A stretch of DNA of 63,021 nt from Bacteroidales bacterium (GCA_028689615.1 JAQVCV010000018.1:1-63021); one strand, 5' to 3'. Counted from the first letter of the stretch, positions 34,816 through 44,765 are shown. Made by a program: numbers and translations. The notes: generated from the sequence alone by a model not told the origin.

Positions 34816-36456
34816 ATGCGTTTAAAATCAAAATTTGCCATGACCCTATTTGCATTGGCTACACTTGTGGCCTGCAATCAAAAAAATGCCAATCATGAGA
34901 CCAAAAGCCTTATGCAGGCTAAAGTAGATGAATATGCACGGTTCGAATTGTCGGCCGATTTGTCTGCGTTAACAGAAAAAGAGAGAGCCATGTTGCCGCT
35001 CCTTATTGACGCCGCAGAAATTATGGACAATCTTTTCTGGAAGCAGTCGTATGGCGATAAGGACGCCTTGTTGGCTTCAATCACTGATACAGCGATTCGC
35101 AATTTTGTCTTGATCAATTATGGCCCCTGGGAGCGCCTGAATGGCAACGAGCCCTTTGTTGAGGGTGTTGGTCCAAAACCCCTTGGAGCCCAGTTCTACC
35201 CAATCGATATGACCAAGGATGAGTTTGAAGCTCTGGATCATCCCGACAAAGCCAGTCTTTATACCATGATTCAGCGCAACGCTGAAGGGAAACTTGAAGT
35301 GATTCCTTACAGTGTTGCTTTCAAGCCCGAACTCGAGAAGGCTTCGCAATTGATCAGAAAAGCTTCTGAACTGGCTGAAGATGCTAAATTAAAAACCTAT
35401 CTTGAACTCAGAGCCGATGCTTTGCTTAGCAACGATTACTACCCCAGCGACTTTGCCTGGATGGAGATGAAGGACAACGGTATTGATTTCGTTGTTGGTC
35501 CGATCGAAAATTACGAAGACGCTCTTTATGGTTATAAGGCTGCTTTCGAGTCGTTTGTGCTCGTTAAAGATAAAGAGTGGAGTTCAAGGGTTATTCATTA
35601 TGCCTCTCTGCTTCCACAACTTCAAAAGAGTTTGCCAGTTCCCGAAGAATACAAAAAAGAGATGCCGGGCAGCGATTCTGATTTGGGTGTTTATGAAGCT
35701 GTTTTTTATGCCGGCGATTGCAATTCGGGCAGTAAAACCATAGCAATTAACCTGCCTAACGACCCAAAGATTCATGTTGAGAAGGGAAGTCGCAAACTGC
35801 AATTGAAAAATGTAATGCGTGCCAAGTTTGAAAAAATCCTTCTTCCTATCTCTGAGTTGGTGATTGTGCCTGAACAGCGTAAGCACGTTAAGTTTGATGC
35901 GTTTTTTGAAAATGTTATGTTTCACGAAACCGGCCATGGACTTGGGGTTACCCGCACACTTGATGGGAAATTGACCATCAGAGAAGCTCTTAAAGAGGCC
36001 TATTCCAGCATCGAGGAGGCCAAAGCCGATATTCTGGGTGTTTATCTGGTTGGTCAGCTTAACGAAATGGGCGAACTGAAAGACAAAGACATGATGGATA
36101 ACTATGTCACTTTTGTGGCCGGAATTTTCCGCTCAGTTCGCTTTGGAGCTTCTTCGGCGCACGGTAAAGCCAACATGATGACTTTCTATTACTTCCTCGA
36201 TCATGGTGCAGTTTCTTACGATGATGCAACTGGTTATTATACCGTAAATCACGACAATATGAAAAAGGCTGTAAGCGATTTGGCCGGGATGATACTTACC
36301 ATGCAAGGTGATGGCAACTACGATGCTGCTGTTAAACTGATTGCAGAAAAAGGAAACGTTAACGAGGCTTTGCAAAAAGACCTCGATAAGATTGGATCGG
36401 CTGGCATTCCCCGCGATATTGTATTTGATCAGGGAAAAGGTGTGCTTGGTCTCTGA
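34816..36456 (+). CDS. Lipoprotein, dipeptidyl-peptidase III (M49)-like metallopeptidase
   Basis: The 546-residue protein has a lipobox (ATLVACNQ, Cys20) and a long helical N-terminal part. The zinc site is HETGH (His370, Glu371, His374) followed about 26 residues later by SSIEEAKADILG, where Glu400 or Glu401 is the probable third ligand. The H-E-x-x-H ... E-E-x-x-A-D pattern resembles M49 peptidases (DPP III), whose classic form is HExxGH and EECRAE; a pentapeptide variant is known from Caldithrix. Similar Bacteroidota proteins are often mislabelled. Peptide-chain trimming in the periplasm is inferred. Confidence 0.75.
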   Translation: MRLKSKFAMTLFALATLVACNQKNANHETKSLMQAKVDEYARFELSADLSALTEKERAMLPLLIDAAEIMDNLFWKQSYGDKDALLASITDTAIRNFVLINYGPWERLNGNEPFVEGVGPKPLGAQFYPIDMTKDEFEALDHPDKASLYTMIQRNAEGKLEVIPYSVAFKPELEKASQLIRKASELAEDAKLKTYLELRADALLSNDYYPSDFAWMEMKDNGIDFVVGPIENYEDALYGYKAAFESFVLVKDKEWSSRVIHYASLLPQLQKSLPVPEEYKKEMPGSDSDLGVYEAVFYAGDCNSGSKTIAINLPNDPKIHVEKGSRKLQLKNVMRAKFEKILLPISELVIVPEQRKHVKFDAFFENVMFHETGHGLGVTRTLDGKLTIREALKEAYSSIEEAKADILGVYLVGQLNEMGELKDKDMMDNYVTFVAGIFRSVRFGASSAHGKANMMTFYYFLDHGAVSYDDATGYYTVNHDNMKKAVSDLAGMILTMQGDGNYDAAVKLIAEKGNVNEALQKDLDKIGSAGIPRDIVFDQGKGVLGL

Positions 36457-36485
36457 TTCCACAAACCACTTTCTTTTACCGCTGG

Positions 36486-36512
36486 TGCCGAAGAGATTCT
36501 TCGGCATCGGTG
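36486..36512 (+). terminator. Terminator of the M49-like gene
   Basis: Nine-bp stem TGCCGAAGA/TCTTCGGCA with a GAT loop (36486-36506), followed by TCGGTGTTTTT. Confidence 0.7.
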
Positions 36513-36553
36513 TTTTTAGTAACGACTTCATGTCTTGTTCTTTTGAAAAGGAT

Positions 36554-36561
36554 TACCTTTG
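36554..36561 (+). promoter_or_regulatory. Probable -7 box for the NifU-domain gene
   Basis: TACCTTTG matches TAnnTTTG exactly; transcription would start near 36568, ahead of both candidate start codons. Confidence 0.5.
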
Positions 36562-36631
36562 CAGGCCGGAATTAAAGCAATTTGATCTTTATTTCTGCCT
36601 TACTTTTTGTTGAATGATAAATGTTTACATT

Positions 36632-36880
36632 ATGGAGAAGCTAATAATCGAAAACAAAGTTCGCAATGTGCTTGATCAGATACGCCCTTATTTACAGCAA
36701 GATGGCGGCGATTTGGAGTTTGTGGAACTTACAGATAATATGGTCGTAAATGTGAAGCTTACCGGAGCTTGTGGCTCTTGCCCCTTTAGCACCATGACTC
36801 TTAAAAACGGTGTTGAACAAGCCGTGAAAAAGGCTATTCCCGAAATCGTGTCGGTTGAAGCTGTCAATCTCAGTTTCTAA
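36632..36880 (+). CDS. NifU C-terminal domain Fe-S scaffold protein
   Basis: An 82-residue single-domain NifU-like (Nfu) protein that carries Fe-S clusters to apo-proteins. It has the helix VRNVLDQIRPYLQQDGGDLE and the cluster-binding CxxC at Cys47 and Cys50 (GACGSCPFS). ATG 36614 (six residues earlier) is an equally possible start. It has its own promoter box. Confidence 0.88.
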   Translation: MEKLIIENKVRNVLDQIRPYLQQDGGDLEFVELTDNMVVNVKLTGACGSCPFSTMTLKNGVEQAVKKAIPEIVSVEAVNLSF

Positions 36881-36950
36881 AACCTAACTTTGTTTTCTTT
36901 TTGCTGTTGGGTTTAATGTATTAAAAATCAGAATATTTTAATTATCAGTT

Positions 36951-37157
36951 TTGGAATGGTTGGTTTTAAATGCCTATTCATCTCCTGAACTGCTTGTTAA
37001 GGTTGAACTGGATAATCGTACGGGCGGATGCTTTTTCGTGGATTTTAGTGATGCACATGTCTTGAAACACCAGTTTTTTGAATTTGATTCATTCCCTTCA
37101 TACCTTGTCTTGATGAACAATACAGAGGTTGGGCAATTGCTTCCTTCGTTGTTTTAA
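36951..37157 (+). CDS. Questionable small ORF
   Basis: A 68-codon frame in the gap between the NifU-domain gene and panC, starting only with TTG 36951 because a stop lies at 36939. No signal or membrane segment or known motif is seen. It could be a chance frame; the gap of 318 nt otherwise holds nothing I recognise. Confidence 0.25.
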   Translation: MEWLVLNAYSSPELLVKVELDNRTGGCFFVDFSDAHVLKHQFFEFDSFPSYLVLMNNTEVGQLLPSLF

Positions 37158-37198
37158 TCTAATTGATTTGCTTTTTTTGACTTGCTGATATCATCAAA

Positions 37199-38044
37199 AT
37201 GATTCAATTTTATACTTCCGACGAGCTACAGAGTCATCTGACTCTTCTTATAAAGCAGGGAAAAGCCCTGGGTTTCGTCCCAACCATGGGGGCGCTTCAC
37301 GAAGGGCATTTGAGTCTTATCCGACGTGCACGCCTCGAAAACGATGTTGTTGTTTGCAGCATCTTCGTTAACCCGATTCAATTCAACAACGCTTCTGATC
37401 TTGAAAAATACCCGCGAACGCTTGAAGCTGATCTTGCTTTGCTTGAACCTGCAGGTTGCGATGTGGTTTTTATTCCTTCTGTTGAGGATATGTACCCTGA
37501 ACCTGTTAAGGAAAGTTTCAACTTCGGATATCTTGACAAGATTATGGAGGGCAAATTCCGTCCCGGTCATTTCGAAGGTGTTGCCGTGGTGGTCAGGAGA
37601 TTGTTTGAAAAAGTTCAGCCCACCCGTGCTTATTTCGGATTGAAAGACTATCAGCAAATAGCTGTCGTAAAATCCATGATGAATCAAATCAACAGCCCTG
37701 TCAATTTAGTGCCTTGCGAAATCGTTCGAGAACCCGATGGTTTGGCTATGAGCTCGCGCAATGTTCGATTGAGTGCAGAAGCCAGAGACAGAGCCCCCGT
37801 CATCTTCCAATTGTTGAAGAGTGGTCGGACTATGGTAGCAAATCATTCTCCTGCCCAAATAGTGGAATACGTGGTGTCGCAATTCCAACTTCATCCCGAT
37901 TTTGAACTTGAATACTTTGAAATTGTTGATTCAGAAACTCTTTTGCCTCTTGAAGCCTTCTCCCCTGACAGGTCTGCAATTGCCTGCGTCGCGGTATGGC
38001 TCAACAAGGTTCGGCTGATTGACAATATGTTGTACAGTGATTAA
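37199..38044 (+). CDS. panC: Pantothenate synthetase
   Basis: PanC condenses pantoate and beta-alanine with ATP to give pantothenate, the CoA precursor. The 281-residue protein shows the HIGH-like TMGALHEGHLSLI (about 29), FVNPIQF, RPGHFEGVAVVV, YFGLKDYQQI, and MSSRNVRLS (KMSKS-equivalent). The length is normal. panD follows after 12 nt, so the two make beta-alanine and use it. Confidence 0.95.
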   Translation: MIQFYTSDELQSHLTLLIKQGKALGFVPTMGALHEGHLSLIRRARLENDVVVCSIFVNPIQFNNASDLEKYPRTLEADLALLEPAGCDVVFIPSVEDMYPEPVKESFNFGYLDKIMEGKFRPGHFEGVAVVVRRLFEKVQPTRAYFGLKDYQQIAVVKSMMNQINSPVNLVPCEIVREPDGLAMSSRNVRLSAEARDRAPVIFQLLKSGRTMVANHSPAQIVEYVVSQFQLHPDFELEYFEIVDSETLLPLEAFSPDRSAIACVAVWLNKVRLIDNMLYSD

Positions 38045-38056
38045 AAGGAATTAGCT

Positions 38057-38410
38057 ATGTTTATTGAACTCCTGAAATCGAAAATTCACAGAGCCACCAT
38101 AACCGATGCGAACCTCAATTACATAGGAAGTATCACCATCGATGAAAACTTAATGGATGCCGTTAATTTAATTGAAAACGAAAGGGTACACATTTACGAC
38201 ATCAACAATGGTGAACGATTTGATACCTATGTTATTAAAGGCGAAAGGGGGAGTGGTGTTATCGCCATTAATGGTGCCGCTGCCCGCAAAGTGGCTCCCG
38301 GTGATCTTGCCATTATTGTTAGCTATGCCGCAATGACTCCCGAAGAAGCCCGCACATTTAAACCTGCCATCGTTTTTCCTGATCAACACAATAAGATTAA
38401 AACTGTTTGA
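38057..38410 (+). CDS. panD: Aspartate 1-decarboxylase
   Basis: PanD makes beta-alanine from aspartate using a pyruvoyl cofactor. The 117-residue proenzyme has the self-cleavage site at Gly24-Ser25 ([10 protein letters not shown]), Lys9 near the N-terminus ([10 protein letters not shown]) and [10 protein letters not shown] and INGAAARKV motifs. The stop TGA overlaps the TTG start of the next gene. Confidence 0.95.
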   Translation: MFIELLKSKIHRATITDANLNYIGSITIDENLMDAVNLIENERVHIYDINNGERFDTYVIKGERGSGVIAINGAAARKVAPGDLAIIVSYAAMTPEEARTFKPAIVFPDQHNKIKTV

Positions 38411-39429
38411 AAACCAAATTTGCAACAGGAATCAAACTATTGTTTTTCCTGAGTCTGGGATTTTTCTTTATCTGGTTGTTTGTCAGAAGCCTGACGCCTG
38501 AACAGTTGGATCAGGTTTTCGAGTCGTTTCGCAATGCGCAATACGGATGGGTAGTGATCTCTGTAATGATCGGAATAGGCAGCCATACTGCCCGGGCGGC
38601 CCGATGGAAACTGTTACTGGAAGCTATGGGCTACAAACCCCGTTTTCTCAATGTGTTTTTTGCTGTTTTCACTGGCTATCTGGCAAATCTGGCTCTGCCC
38701 CGACTGGGGGAAGTTAGCCGTTGCGGAGTTCTCACACGGTACGAAAAAATACCATTTAATAAATCGTTTGGCACAGTAATCACCGAACGTGCTTTCGATA
38801 TGGCTGTTTTTGTCTTTATTTTTTTCATTACCATCCTTATACAGTTTTCTCAATTAAAAGACTATCTCTATCTCCGCATCGTTGAACCCTTGTTTGGCAG
38901 AGTATATCAACCAGGCAACAACAATTATATTACCTGGGCAATAGCGGTTCTGATAGTGCTGGTTTTTGTTGTCCTCTATTTGCTGCGAAAAAGGTTTTAC
39001 CATCTAAAAATGGTGGAAAAACTGAGGGAACTGCTGCTTGGCTTCCTCGATGGAATGAAGTCGATAGTGGTGATGAAGACGAAGTTGACATTTTTATTTT
39101 ATACGGCAATCATTTGGTTATCATATTATTTGATGACTTACCTTGTTTTTTTCAGTTTCGTCGAAACATCCCACTTGTCGCCAATGGCAGGGCTGGCAGT
39201 ATTGGTTTTTGGGTCGGTTGGGATCATTGTTGTGCAGGGCGGGATAGGGGTTTACCAGGCCATTGTTGCCGAAACACTTGTTCTATATGGAATCACATCA
39301 GCAATTGGTTATGCAATGGGATGGTTGCTCTGGTCGGCTCAAACCCTTATGATTGTTTTGATGGGAGCTTTCTCCATGGGCGTTTTACCCTTTTACAACA
39401 GAAGAATTAAAAGCCATGAACAAGTTTGA
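38407..39429 (+). CDS. Flippase-like membrane protein (LPG synthase TM family)
   Basis: The 340-residue protein has about eight membrane segments and matches the lysylphosphatidylglycerol synthase transmembrane/UPF0104 family: [37 protein letters not shown] and [10 protein letters not shown] are its conserved loops. The catalytic aminoacyl domain is absent, so a lipid or glycan transport role is inferred. Start is TTG 38407 overlapping the panD stop. The 3' end overlaps rfaE2 by 14 nt, so all are in one transcript from panC. Confidence 0.78.
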   Translation: MKTKFATGIKLLFFLSLGFFFIWLFVRSLTPEQLDQVFESFRNAQYGWVVISVMIGIGSHTARAARWKLLLEAMGYKPRFLNVFFAVFTGYLANLALPRLGEVSRCGVLTRYEKIPFNKSFGTVITERAFDMAVFVFIFFITILIQFSQLKDYLYLRIVEPLFGRVYQPGNNNYITWAIAVLIVLVFVVLYLLRKRFYHLKMVEKLRELLLGFLDGMKSIVVMKTKLTFLFYTAIIWLSYYLMTYLVFFSFVETSHLSPMAGLAVLVFGSVGIIVVQGGIGVYQAIVAETLVLYGITSAIGYAMGWLLWSAQTLMIVLMGAFSMGVLPFYNRRIKSHEQV

Positions 39430-39910
39430 TATACTGTTTGAAAAGATAATGAATCCGGATGATACAGGCAGGTTGGATCGTATGCTGGCTTTCTGGCGGT
39501 TCCGGCAAGCGCGCGTTGTTTTCACCAACGGTTGCTTTGATGTGCTGCATCGCGGTCACGTTGAATATCTTGCAAAAGCAGCTTCCTTGGGCGATGTATT
39601 GATTGTAGGTTTGAATACCGATGAATCTGTTAGCCGATTAAAAGGGGAGGGCAGACCGGTTAACCCAATGGAAGCCAGGGCTGTGGTTTTATCTGCCTTA
39701 AGTTTTGTAAATATGGTGATCCCTTTTCCCGATGATACTCCTTACAATTTAATAACCAAAGTGCAACCCGATTTTTTAGTAAAGGGTTCAGACTACAAAC
39801 CAGAAGAAATAGTTGGCTACGATATTGTTACCAATAAAGGGGGGAGTGTTGTAACCATCAAGTTGATAGATGGGTTTTCAACCACCAGTATTTTGACAAA
39901 GATGGGTTAG
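39416..39910 (+). CDS. rfaE2: D-glycero-beta-D-manno-heptose 1-phosphate adenylyltransferase
   Basis: The 164-residue protein is the stand-alone adenylyltransferase half of HldE. It activates heptose-1-phosphate to ADP-heptose for the LPS core. Visible motifs: FTNGCFDVLHRGHVEYL (nucleotidyltransferase HxGH, about 38-54), GLNTDESV, KGEGRPVN and the C-terminal GFSTTSIL. It overlaps the upstream membrane protein and is followed by a hairpin terminator. Confidence 0.9.
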   Translation: MNKFDILFEKIMNPDDTGRLDRMLAFWRFRQARVVFTNGCFDVLHRGHVEYLAKAASLGDVLIVGLNTDESVSRLKGEGRPVNPMEARAVVLSALSFVNMVIPFPDDTPYNLITKVQPDFLVKGSDYKPEEIVGYDIVTNKGGSVVTIKLIDGFSTTSILTKMG

Positions 39911-39940
39911 GTAAAGCATTATAGGATTTTATTCTTTGCA

Positions 39941-39976
39941 AAATGCCTCATTCAATCGAGGCATTTCCTATTTTTG
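39941..39976 (+). terminator. Terminator of rfaE2
   Basis: Perfect 9-bp stem AAATGCCTC/GAGGCATTT with an 8-nt loop (39941-39966), followed by CCTATTTTT. The T-run is also part of the TATTTTTG box of radA. Confidence 0.8.
39969..39976 (+). promoter_or_regulatory. Probable -7 box for radA
   Basis: TATTTTTG matches TAnnTTTG and directly abuts the rfaE2 terminator. Transcription would start near 39984, which rules out the in-frame ATG at 39936 as the radA start. Confidence 0.5.
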
Positions 39977-39998
39977 TATTAAGCAAAATTTGAAAAAA

Positions 39999-41363
39999 GT
40001 GGCAAAATCAAAAACCATCTTTTCGTGTAGAAACTGTGGCACTCAATCGGGTAAGTGGCTGGGACGATGCCCGTCGTGTGGCGAATGGAACTCTTTTGAC
40101 GAAGAAGTAATCAAGGCTGCAACAGGCTCAATGCAGCGGAAAGCTGGTTTTCAGTCTGTTTCAAAACCCAGGCTGATCAATGAAATTGAAGCCGGTACAA
40201 CATCACGATTCAGTACTAAAAGTCAGGAGCTTGATCGCGTATTAGGCGGTGGCCTGGTAAAAGGAAGTATCACATTGGTGGGAGGTGAACCTGGTATCGG
40301 AAAATCGACTTTAATGCTTCAAATTGCTCTCACTATGCCAGACTGCAAGGTTTTGTATGTTTCTGGCGAAGAGAGTGCTGAACAAATTAAGATGCGTGCC
40401 GATCGCATCAGCTCCAATCATGCATCGTGTTATATCCTGACTGAAACCAATACCGATACAATCCTTTCCAATGCTGAAGAGCTGCAGCCACGCTTGATGG
40501 TTGTTGATTCAATTCAAACCTTGATGACAAACAGAGTGGAATCGTCGCCCGGAACTATTACCCAAATTCGTGAATGTGCCGCTGAACTTCAGCAATTTGC
40601 AAAGAGCTCTGGAGTGCCCGTGATTCTAATTGGCCATATCACCAAGGATGGATCCATTGCAGGCCCCAAAGTACTGGAACATATGGTAGATACTGTATTG
40701 CACTTCGAGGGTGAACGTAATTATGGTTATAGAATTCTCAGAGGGATAAAAAACCGCTTTGGGCCGGCTGCCGAATTGGGAATTTTTCAGATGCAGGGCA
40801 ACGGGTTGCGAGAGGTGAGCAACCCTTCAGAAATCTTGTTGACCCGTCACGATGAGCCTGTAAGTGGAGTTTCAATAGCTGCTACAATTGAGGGGTTGCG
40901 GCCTATAATGGTTGAAATACAGGCCCTTGTAAGTTCGTCTGCTTATGGAACCCCCCAACGATCGGCAACAGGAATTGATGGAAGAAGGCTTTCTATGCTG
41001 TTGGCCGTTATTGAGAAAAAGGCAGGTTTCAGACTAGGCCCCAAGGATGTCTTTCTTAACGTAGCAGGAGGGATGCGTATCGACGACACAGCTACCGATC
41101 TCGCTATTGCGGTTGCTATTCTCTCATCATCGGAAGATCTTCCGGTGGACGAAAAAATCTGTTTTGCTGCCGAAATTGGTCTTTCAGGAGAAATAAGGCA
41201 GGTGAACAGAATTGAACATCGTGTGGCTGAGGCTGCCAGGTTGGGATACAAAACCATAATAGTTTCACGCTACAATGCCCGTATTGATGAGCTTAAAACT
41301 AATGGAATTAAAGTGCTTGCCTTCTCAAAAATCGAAGAGGTGTTTCAATACTTGTTTTCTTGA
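39999..41363 (+). CDS. radA: DNA repair protein RadA
   Basis: RadA is a RecA-like ATPase that promotes branch migration in recombinational repair. Visible are the N-terminal zinc finger (CRNCG and CPSCG), Walker A GGEPGIGKST, the RadA-specific KNRFG, and a Lon-like C-terminal domain with ATDLAIAVAILSS. Start is uncertain: GTG 39999 (VAKSKTIFSC, 454 residues) or TTG 39990; the open frame to ATG 39936 is upstream of the predicted transcription start. The stop is 11 nt before the relA/spoT ATG. Confidence 0.93.
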   Translation: MAKSKTIFSCRNCGTQSGKWLGRCPSCGEWNSFDEEVIKAATGSMQRKAGFQSVSKPRLINEIEAGTTSRFSTKSQELDRVLGGGLVKGSITLVGGEPGIGKSTLMLQIALTMPDCKVLYVSGEESAEQIKMRADRISSNHASCYILTETNTDTILSNAEELQPRLMVVDSIQTLMTNRVESSPGTITQIRECAAELQQFAKSSGVPVILIGHITKDGSIAGPKVLEHMVDTVLHFEGERNYGYRILRGIKNRFGPAAELGIFQMQGNGLREVSNPSEILLTRHDEPVSGVSIAATIEGLRPIMVEIQALVSSSAYGTPQRSATGIDGRRLSMLLAVIEKKAGFRLGPKDVFLNVAGGMRIDDTATDLAIAVAILSSSEDLPVDEKICFAAEIGLSGEIRQVNRIEHRVAEAARLGYKTIIVSRYNARIDELKTNGIKVLAFSKIEEVFQYLFS

Positions 41364-41374
41364 AAAATGAATCA

Positions 41375-43648
41375 ATGAGCAACCAAATCATGACACAAAC
41401 ATCAAGTTTATATACTGTTGATCCATACCGCGAACGTATAGATATTCTTAAACGTTATCGCCGCCTGCTAACGGTTTGGAAACCAAAACCAGACAAAGAG
41501 AAAACCGACAGGGCTGTTATCCGAAAGGCTTTTCAAATGGCTACCGAAGCACATAAAGATATGCGCCGGAAAAGTGGCGAACCTTATGTGATTCATCCCC
41601 TGGAGGTTGCAATAATTTGTGTTGAAGAAATCGGATTGGGAACTACTTCCATCGTTTCTGCCCTTTTACACGATGTGATTGAAGATACCGATCTTTACAA
41701 ACTCGAGGATATCGAAAAAATTTTTGGTTCGCGAGTGACCATGATCATCGACGGGCTTACAAAGATTAAAAAGATTTTCGATAATACAGAACCTTCATCG
41801 CAAGCAGTAAACTACCGTAAGTTACTGGAAACCATGTCGTCAGATGTAAGGGTCATTTTAATCAAACTTGCCGACAGGCTTCACAACATGCGCACCCTTA
41901 CTTTTATGCGCCCCGAAAAGCAAATGAAAATTGCCGCCGAAACGCACTATTTGTTTGCCCCGCTGGCTCACCGTTTGGGTTTGTATGCCATCAAAAGCGA
42001 ATTGGAAGATTTGGCACTTAAATACACCGAACCAGAGGTTTATAGTAATATTAGTCGAAAAATTGATGAATCGGAACAGGTAAGAAGTGGCTTCGCGAAT
42101 AAATTTTTGTACCCCATTCGAAAAGAGCTTTCAGAAAAGGGGTATTCCTATCGCATACTGATTAGAAATAAATCGGTCTATTCCATCTGGCAAAAAATGC
42201 AAAAGAAGAACATCCCTTTCGATGAGGTTTACGATGTTTTCGCTATTCGTATTGTTGTGGATGTTCCCTTGTCCAACGAACGCACCTCTTGCTGGGAAAT
42301 TTATGCGCTTGTTACTGATCATTACCGTCCAAAACCCGACAGGCTTCGTGATTGGATATCAATACCTAAAGCTAATGGTTATCAATCGCTTCACACCACG
42401 GTTATGAGCCATTCAGGTAAATGGGTAGAAGTGCAGATACGTACAGAAAGGATGGACGAAATTGCTGAGAAGGGATACGCTGCACATTATAAATACAAAG
42501 GTTCTTACAACGACGAGCGAAATATTGATAATTGGCTCGACAGGATTCGCGATATGCTGAGCCGCACCGATGGCGATGCAGTTAATTTTATCGACGAATT
42601 TCAAGGGTATCTGTTTAGTCGTGAAATTTTCGTTTTTACCCCACAAGGCGAATTGCGAATCTTACCAGCCGATAGCACTGTCCTCGATTTCGCTTACGCC
42701 ATCCATACTGAGGTTGGTGATACTTGCATCGGAGCCAATGTTAACCATCAATTGAAACCTCGCTATTATGTATTGAAAAATGGAGATCAGATCGAGGTGC
42801 TGTCGTCTAAAAAGCAAGAACCCGATGAAGAGTGGTTAAATCATGTCAAAACTGCAAGAGCCAAGACAAAGATAAAAGAGTCGCTCAGGGAAATTAAGAA
42901 AAGGCACACAGAAGAGGGGAAATTGGTTTTTGAAGGTTTTGTTGAACAATTTGGATTGGAATGGACTCAGGAGAGTCAGCAACTCTTGCTAAACCAAATG
43001 GGATATAGTTCTGAAACCGATCTTTATTATAATGTTTATCGTGGAAGCTTTTCTGCTAACGACTTAAAGCGTCTGATTCAGGCTTCAGGTAAATCGTGGT
43101 TCAGCCGCATCAATCCATTCTCCCGCAGCAAATCTGATCATACCGGCCAGGGAAGGGTTTTCCCTTTCCAGTCCTCTGGTTCCGGTGTGTTGTCAACATC
43201 AGCTACTGCCGATTTGAGTCAACACTCCGTAGCTACTTGCTGCAATCCCATCCCCGGTGATGACGTGATGGGATTTGCAACTCCCGACCGGGGGATTATT
43301 ATTCACAGGTCTTCATGCCCTGAAGCCATCGAGTTGATGTCGAAGTTTGGTGAGAACGTGATCAAAGCCAAGTGGACTGACAACGCGAAGATCACCTTCC
43401 TCGCTGGGATAACTATCAGCAGCCTTGATAAAAAGGGACTCCTGTTCGACATAAGCCGAATCATATCCGATGAAATGGACATCAACATCAAATCCATTAA
43501 ATTCGAAAGTGATGCTGGTGTTACTCAAGGCCAGATTATGATTTACGTAAGCAATACCGGACAATTAGCCTCTCTTATCAATAAGATACGTAAACTCGAC
43601 GGTGTGCAAAAGGCCTACAGAATTGGGAGTTATACAAATACTGATTAG
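41375..43648 (+). CDS. Bifunctional (p)ppGpp synthetase/hydrolase
   Basis: A full RelA/SpoT homologue, 757 residues from ATG 41375. Domains in order: HD hydrolase (about 50-200; ALLHDVIEDTD retains the HDxxED metal ligands), synthetase (about 245-370; VEVQIRT and YAAHYKYKG), TGS (about 405-470), helical region with a Cys-rich CCNPIPGDDVMGF, and a C-terminal ACT domain (about 680-757). The intact hydrolase motif predicts both making and removing the alarmone. The frame also opens at TTG 41360 overlapping the radA stop. Confidence 0.93.
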   Translation: MSNQIMTQTSSLYTVDPYRERIDILKRYRRLLTVWKPKPDKEKTDRAVIRKAFQMATEAHKDMRRKSGEPYVIHPLEVAIICVEEIGLGTTSIVSALLHDVIEDTDLYKLEDIEKIFGSRVTMIIDGLTKIKKIFDNTEPSSQAVNYRKLLETMSSDVRVILIKLADRLHNMRTLTFMRPEKQMKIAAETHYLFAPLAHRLGLYAIKSELEDLALKYTEPEVYSNISRKIDESEQVRSGFANKFLYPIRKELSEKGYSYRILIRNKSVYSIWQKMQKKNIPFDEVYDVFAIRIVVDVPLSNERTSCWEIYALVTDHYRPKPDRLRDWISIPKANGYQSLHTTVMSHSGKWVEVQIRTERMDEIAEKGYAAHYKYKGSYNDERNIDNWLDRIRDMLSRTDGDAVNFIDEFQGYLFSREIFVFTPQGELRILPADSTVLDFAYAIHTEVGDTCIGANVNHQLKPRYYVLKNGDQIEVLSSKKQEPDEEWLNHVKTARAKTKIKESLREIKKRHTEEGKLVFEGFVEQFGLEWTQESQQLLLNQMGYSSETDLYYNVYRGSFSANDLKRLIQASGKSWFSRINPFSRSKSDHTGQGRVFPFQSSGSGVLSTSATADLSQHSVATCCNPIPGDDVMGFATPDRGIIIHRSSCPEAIELMSKFGENVIKAKWTDNAKITFLAGITISSLDKKGLLFDISRIISDEMDINIKSIKFESDAGVTQGQIMIYVSNTGQLASLINKIRKLDGVQKAYRIGSYTNTD

Positions 43649-44098
43649 TCTTGTGACTTCTTTGTTGGTTATTTTTGCTTTTAGTTTGCTTTTAGTTTTC
43701 TGAATTACAGCCAAATGCCGATCATTTTTAACAATGATGAGGCTTTTGTGCTGTTTTCAGAAAAGTTCAGTTATTTTTATTTATACTAAATCCGAATAAT
43801 TTTATACCTTTACTTGCAGAATTAAAGAAGTGTATCTTGTTGATTTTAATGATCAGTCTGTTTTTTGTTTGAAGAATTCGAATCAATACCCAAAGATTTC
43901 TCCTTTACATTCACAATTTGTTATTCGGCTTGTAAGTTAAAATGTGAAGCTTTGAAAGTTGAAGCGGATGTCACGGTAACAATACAGGAATGTCTATACT
44001 CTCCAACAGTCGGTTATACCGATAGGTTTGATTTGGAGTGAAATAGCGAACCAAGCCGATAGGGTATATCTGATCATAAAAATTTTGTTGAAAACATA
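43649..44098 (+). other. 450-nt gap before the Fur-family gene
   Basis: AT-rich, without a convincing ORF. TACCTTTA at 43805-43812 resembles a -7 box and would give a leader near 280 nt. Near the 3' end, stretches around 44010-44070 contain CGGTTATACCGATAGG and CCGATAGGG repeats of unclear meaning. No strong hairpin terminator for the upstream gene is seen. Confidence 0.4.
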
Positions 44099-44569
44099 AT
44101 GAGCATGAAGACGCCGAACAAAGAAGCCTACGACAACGTTCAGCAGATTTTTACCGATTATCTGTTGGCACATGGACATCGAAAAACCCCGGAGCGCTAT
44201 ACCATACTTCGTGAAGTGTATAACATTGAAGGTCATTTTGATATTGAGTCGCTTTATATGCGCATGAAGCGGAACAAATACAGAGTTAGCAGGGCAACTC
44301 TTTACAACACCATCGAATTGCTTATAGAGTGTAAGCTGGTTACCCGTCATCTGTTTGGCAATGGTTCTGCTCAGTTTGAGAAGAGTTACAAATTGCGGCA
44401 GCACGATCATGTGATTGTTGAAAGGGATGGAGAAGTTGTGAATATCATGGAGTTTTGTGATCCTCGAATTCAGGAAATTCAAGCCGATGTTGAGCGGCTG
44501 CTTCAAGTAAAAATTACCGGACACTCGCTAACGTTTTTTTCTAAAGCCACTGATAACGAGCAACCATAG
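44099..44569 (+). CDS. Fur-family transcriptional regulator
   Basis: The 156-residue protein has the Fur winged-helix domain ([35 protein letters not shown]) and a dimerisation half with [16 protein letters not shown] containing the His-x-His metal ligands. The C-terminal CxxC structural zinc pairs of many Fur/PerR proteins are absent; only one Cys (EFCDPRI) and Cys83-type residues remain. The target metal (Fe, Zn or peroxide sensing) cannot be named. It is transcribed alone. Confidence 0.85.
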   Translation: MSMKTPNKEAYDNVQQIFTDYLLAHGHRKTPERYTILREVYNIEGHFDIESLYMRMKRNKYRVSRATLYNTIELLIECKLVTRHLFGNGSAQFEKSYKLRQHDHVIVERDGEVVNIMEFCDPRIQEIQADVERLLQVKITGHSLTFFSKATDNEQP

Positions 44570-44765
44570 CACATGATCAGTTGCCATTCTCAAGCAATCA
44601 TCAAAGACGCATCGCATGGTCGCCGATAATTGCCCCTGAATGTCAAATGTTATTGAATGAGCAATGGCTTGGGTTTTTAGAAAGGAAGGCGAGCAGTTTT
44701 CTTTTTCTGGTTAGTTCTTGGGGTTATGGATAAGATTATATGCCTGAAAAATTGGCTATTTTTTG

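Noticed and set aside
41360-41374. TTG start for the relA/spoT homologue
   Set aside because: ATG 41375 follows within five codons and is a better initiator; the TTGA overlap with radA may be chance.
43994-44524. 176-codon minus-strand ORF over the Fur-family gene
   Set aside because: The plus-strand frame encodes a clear Fur protein; the minus frame has no motif.
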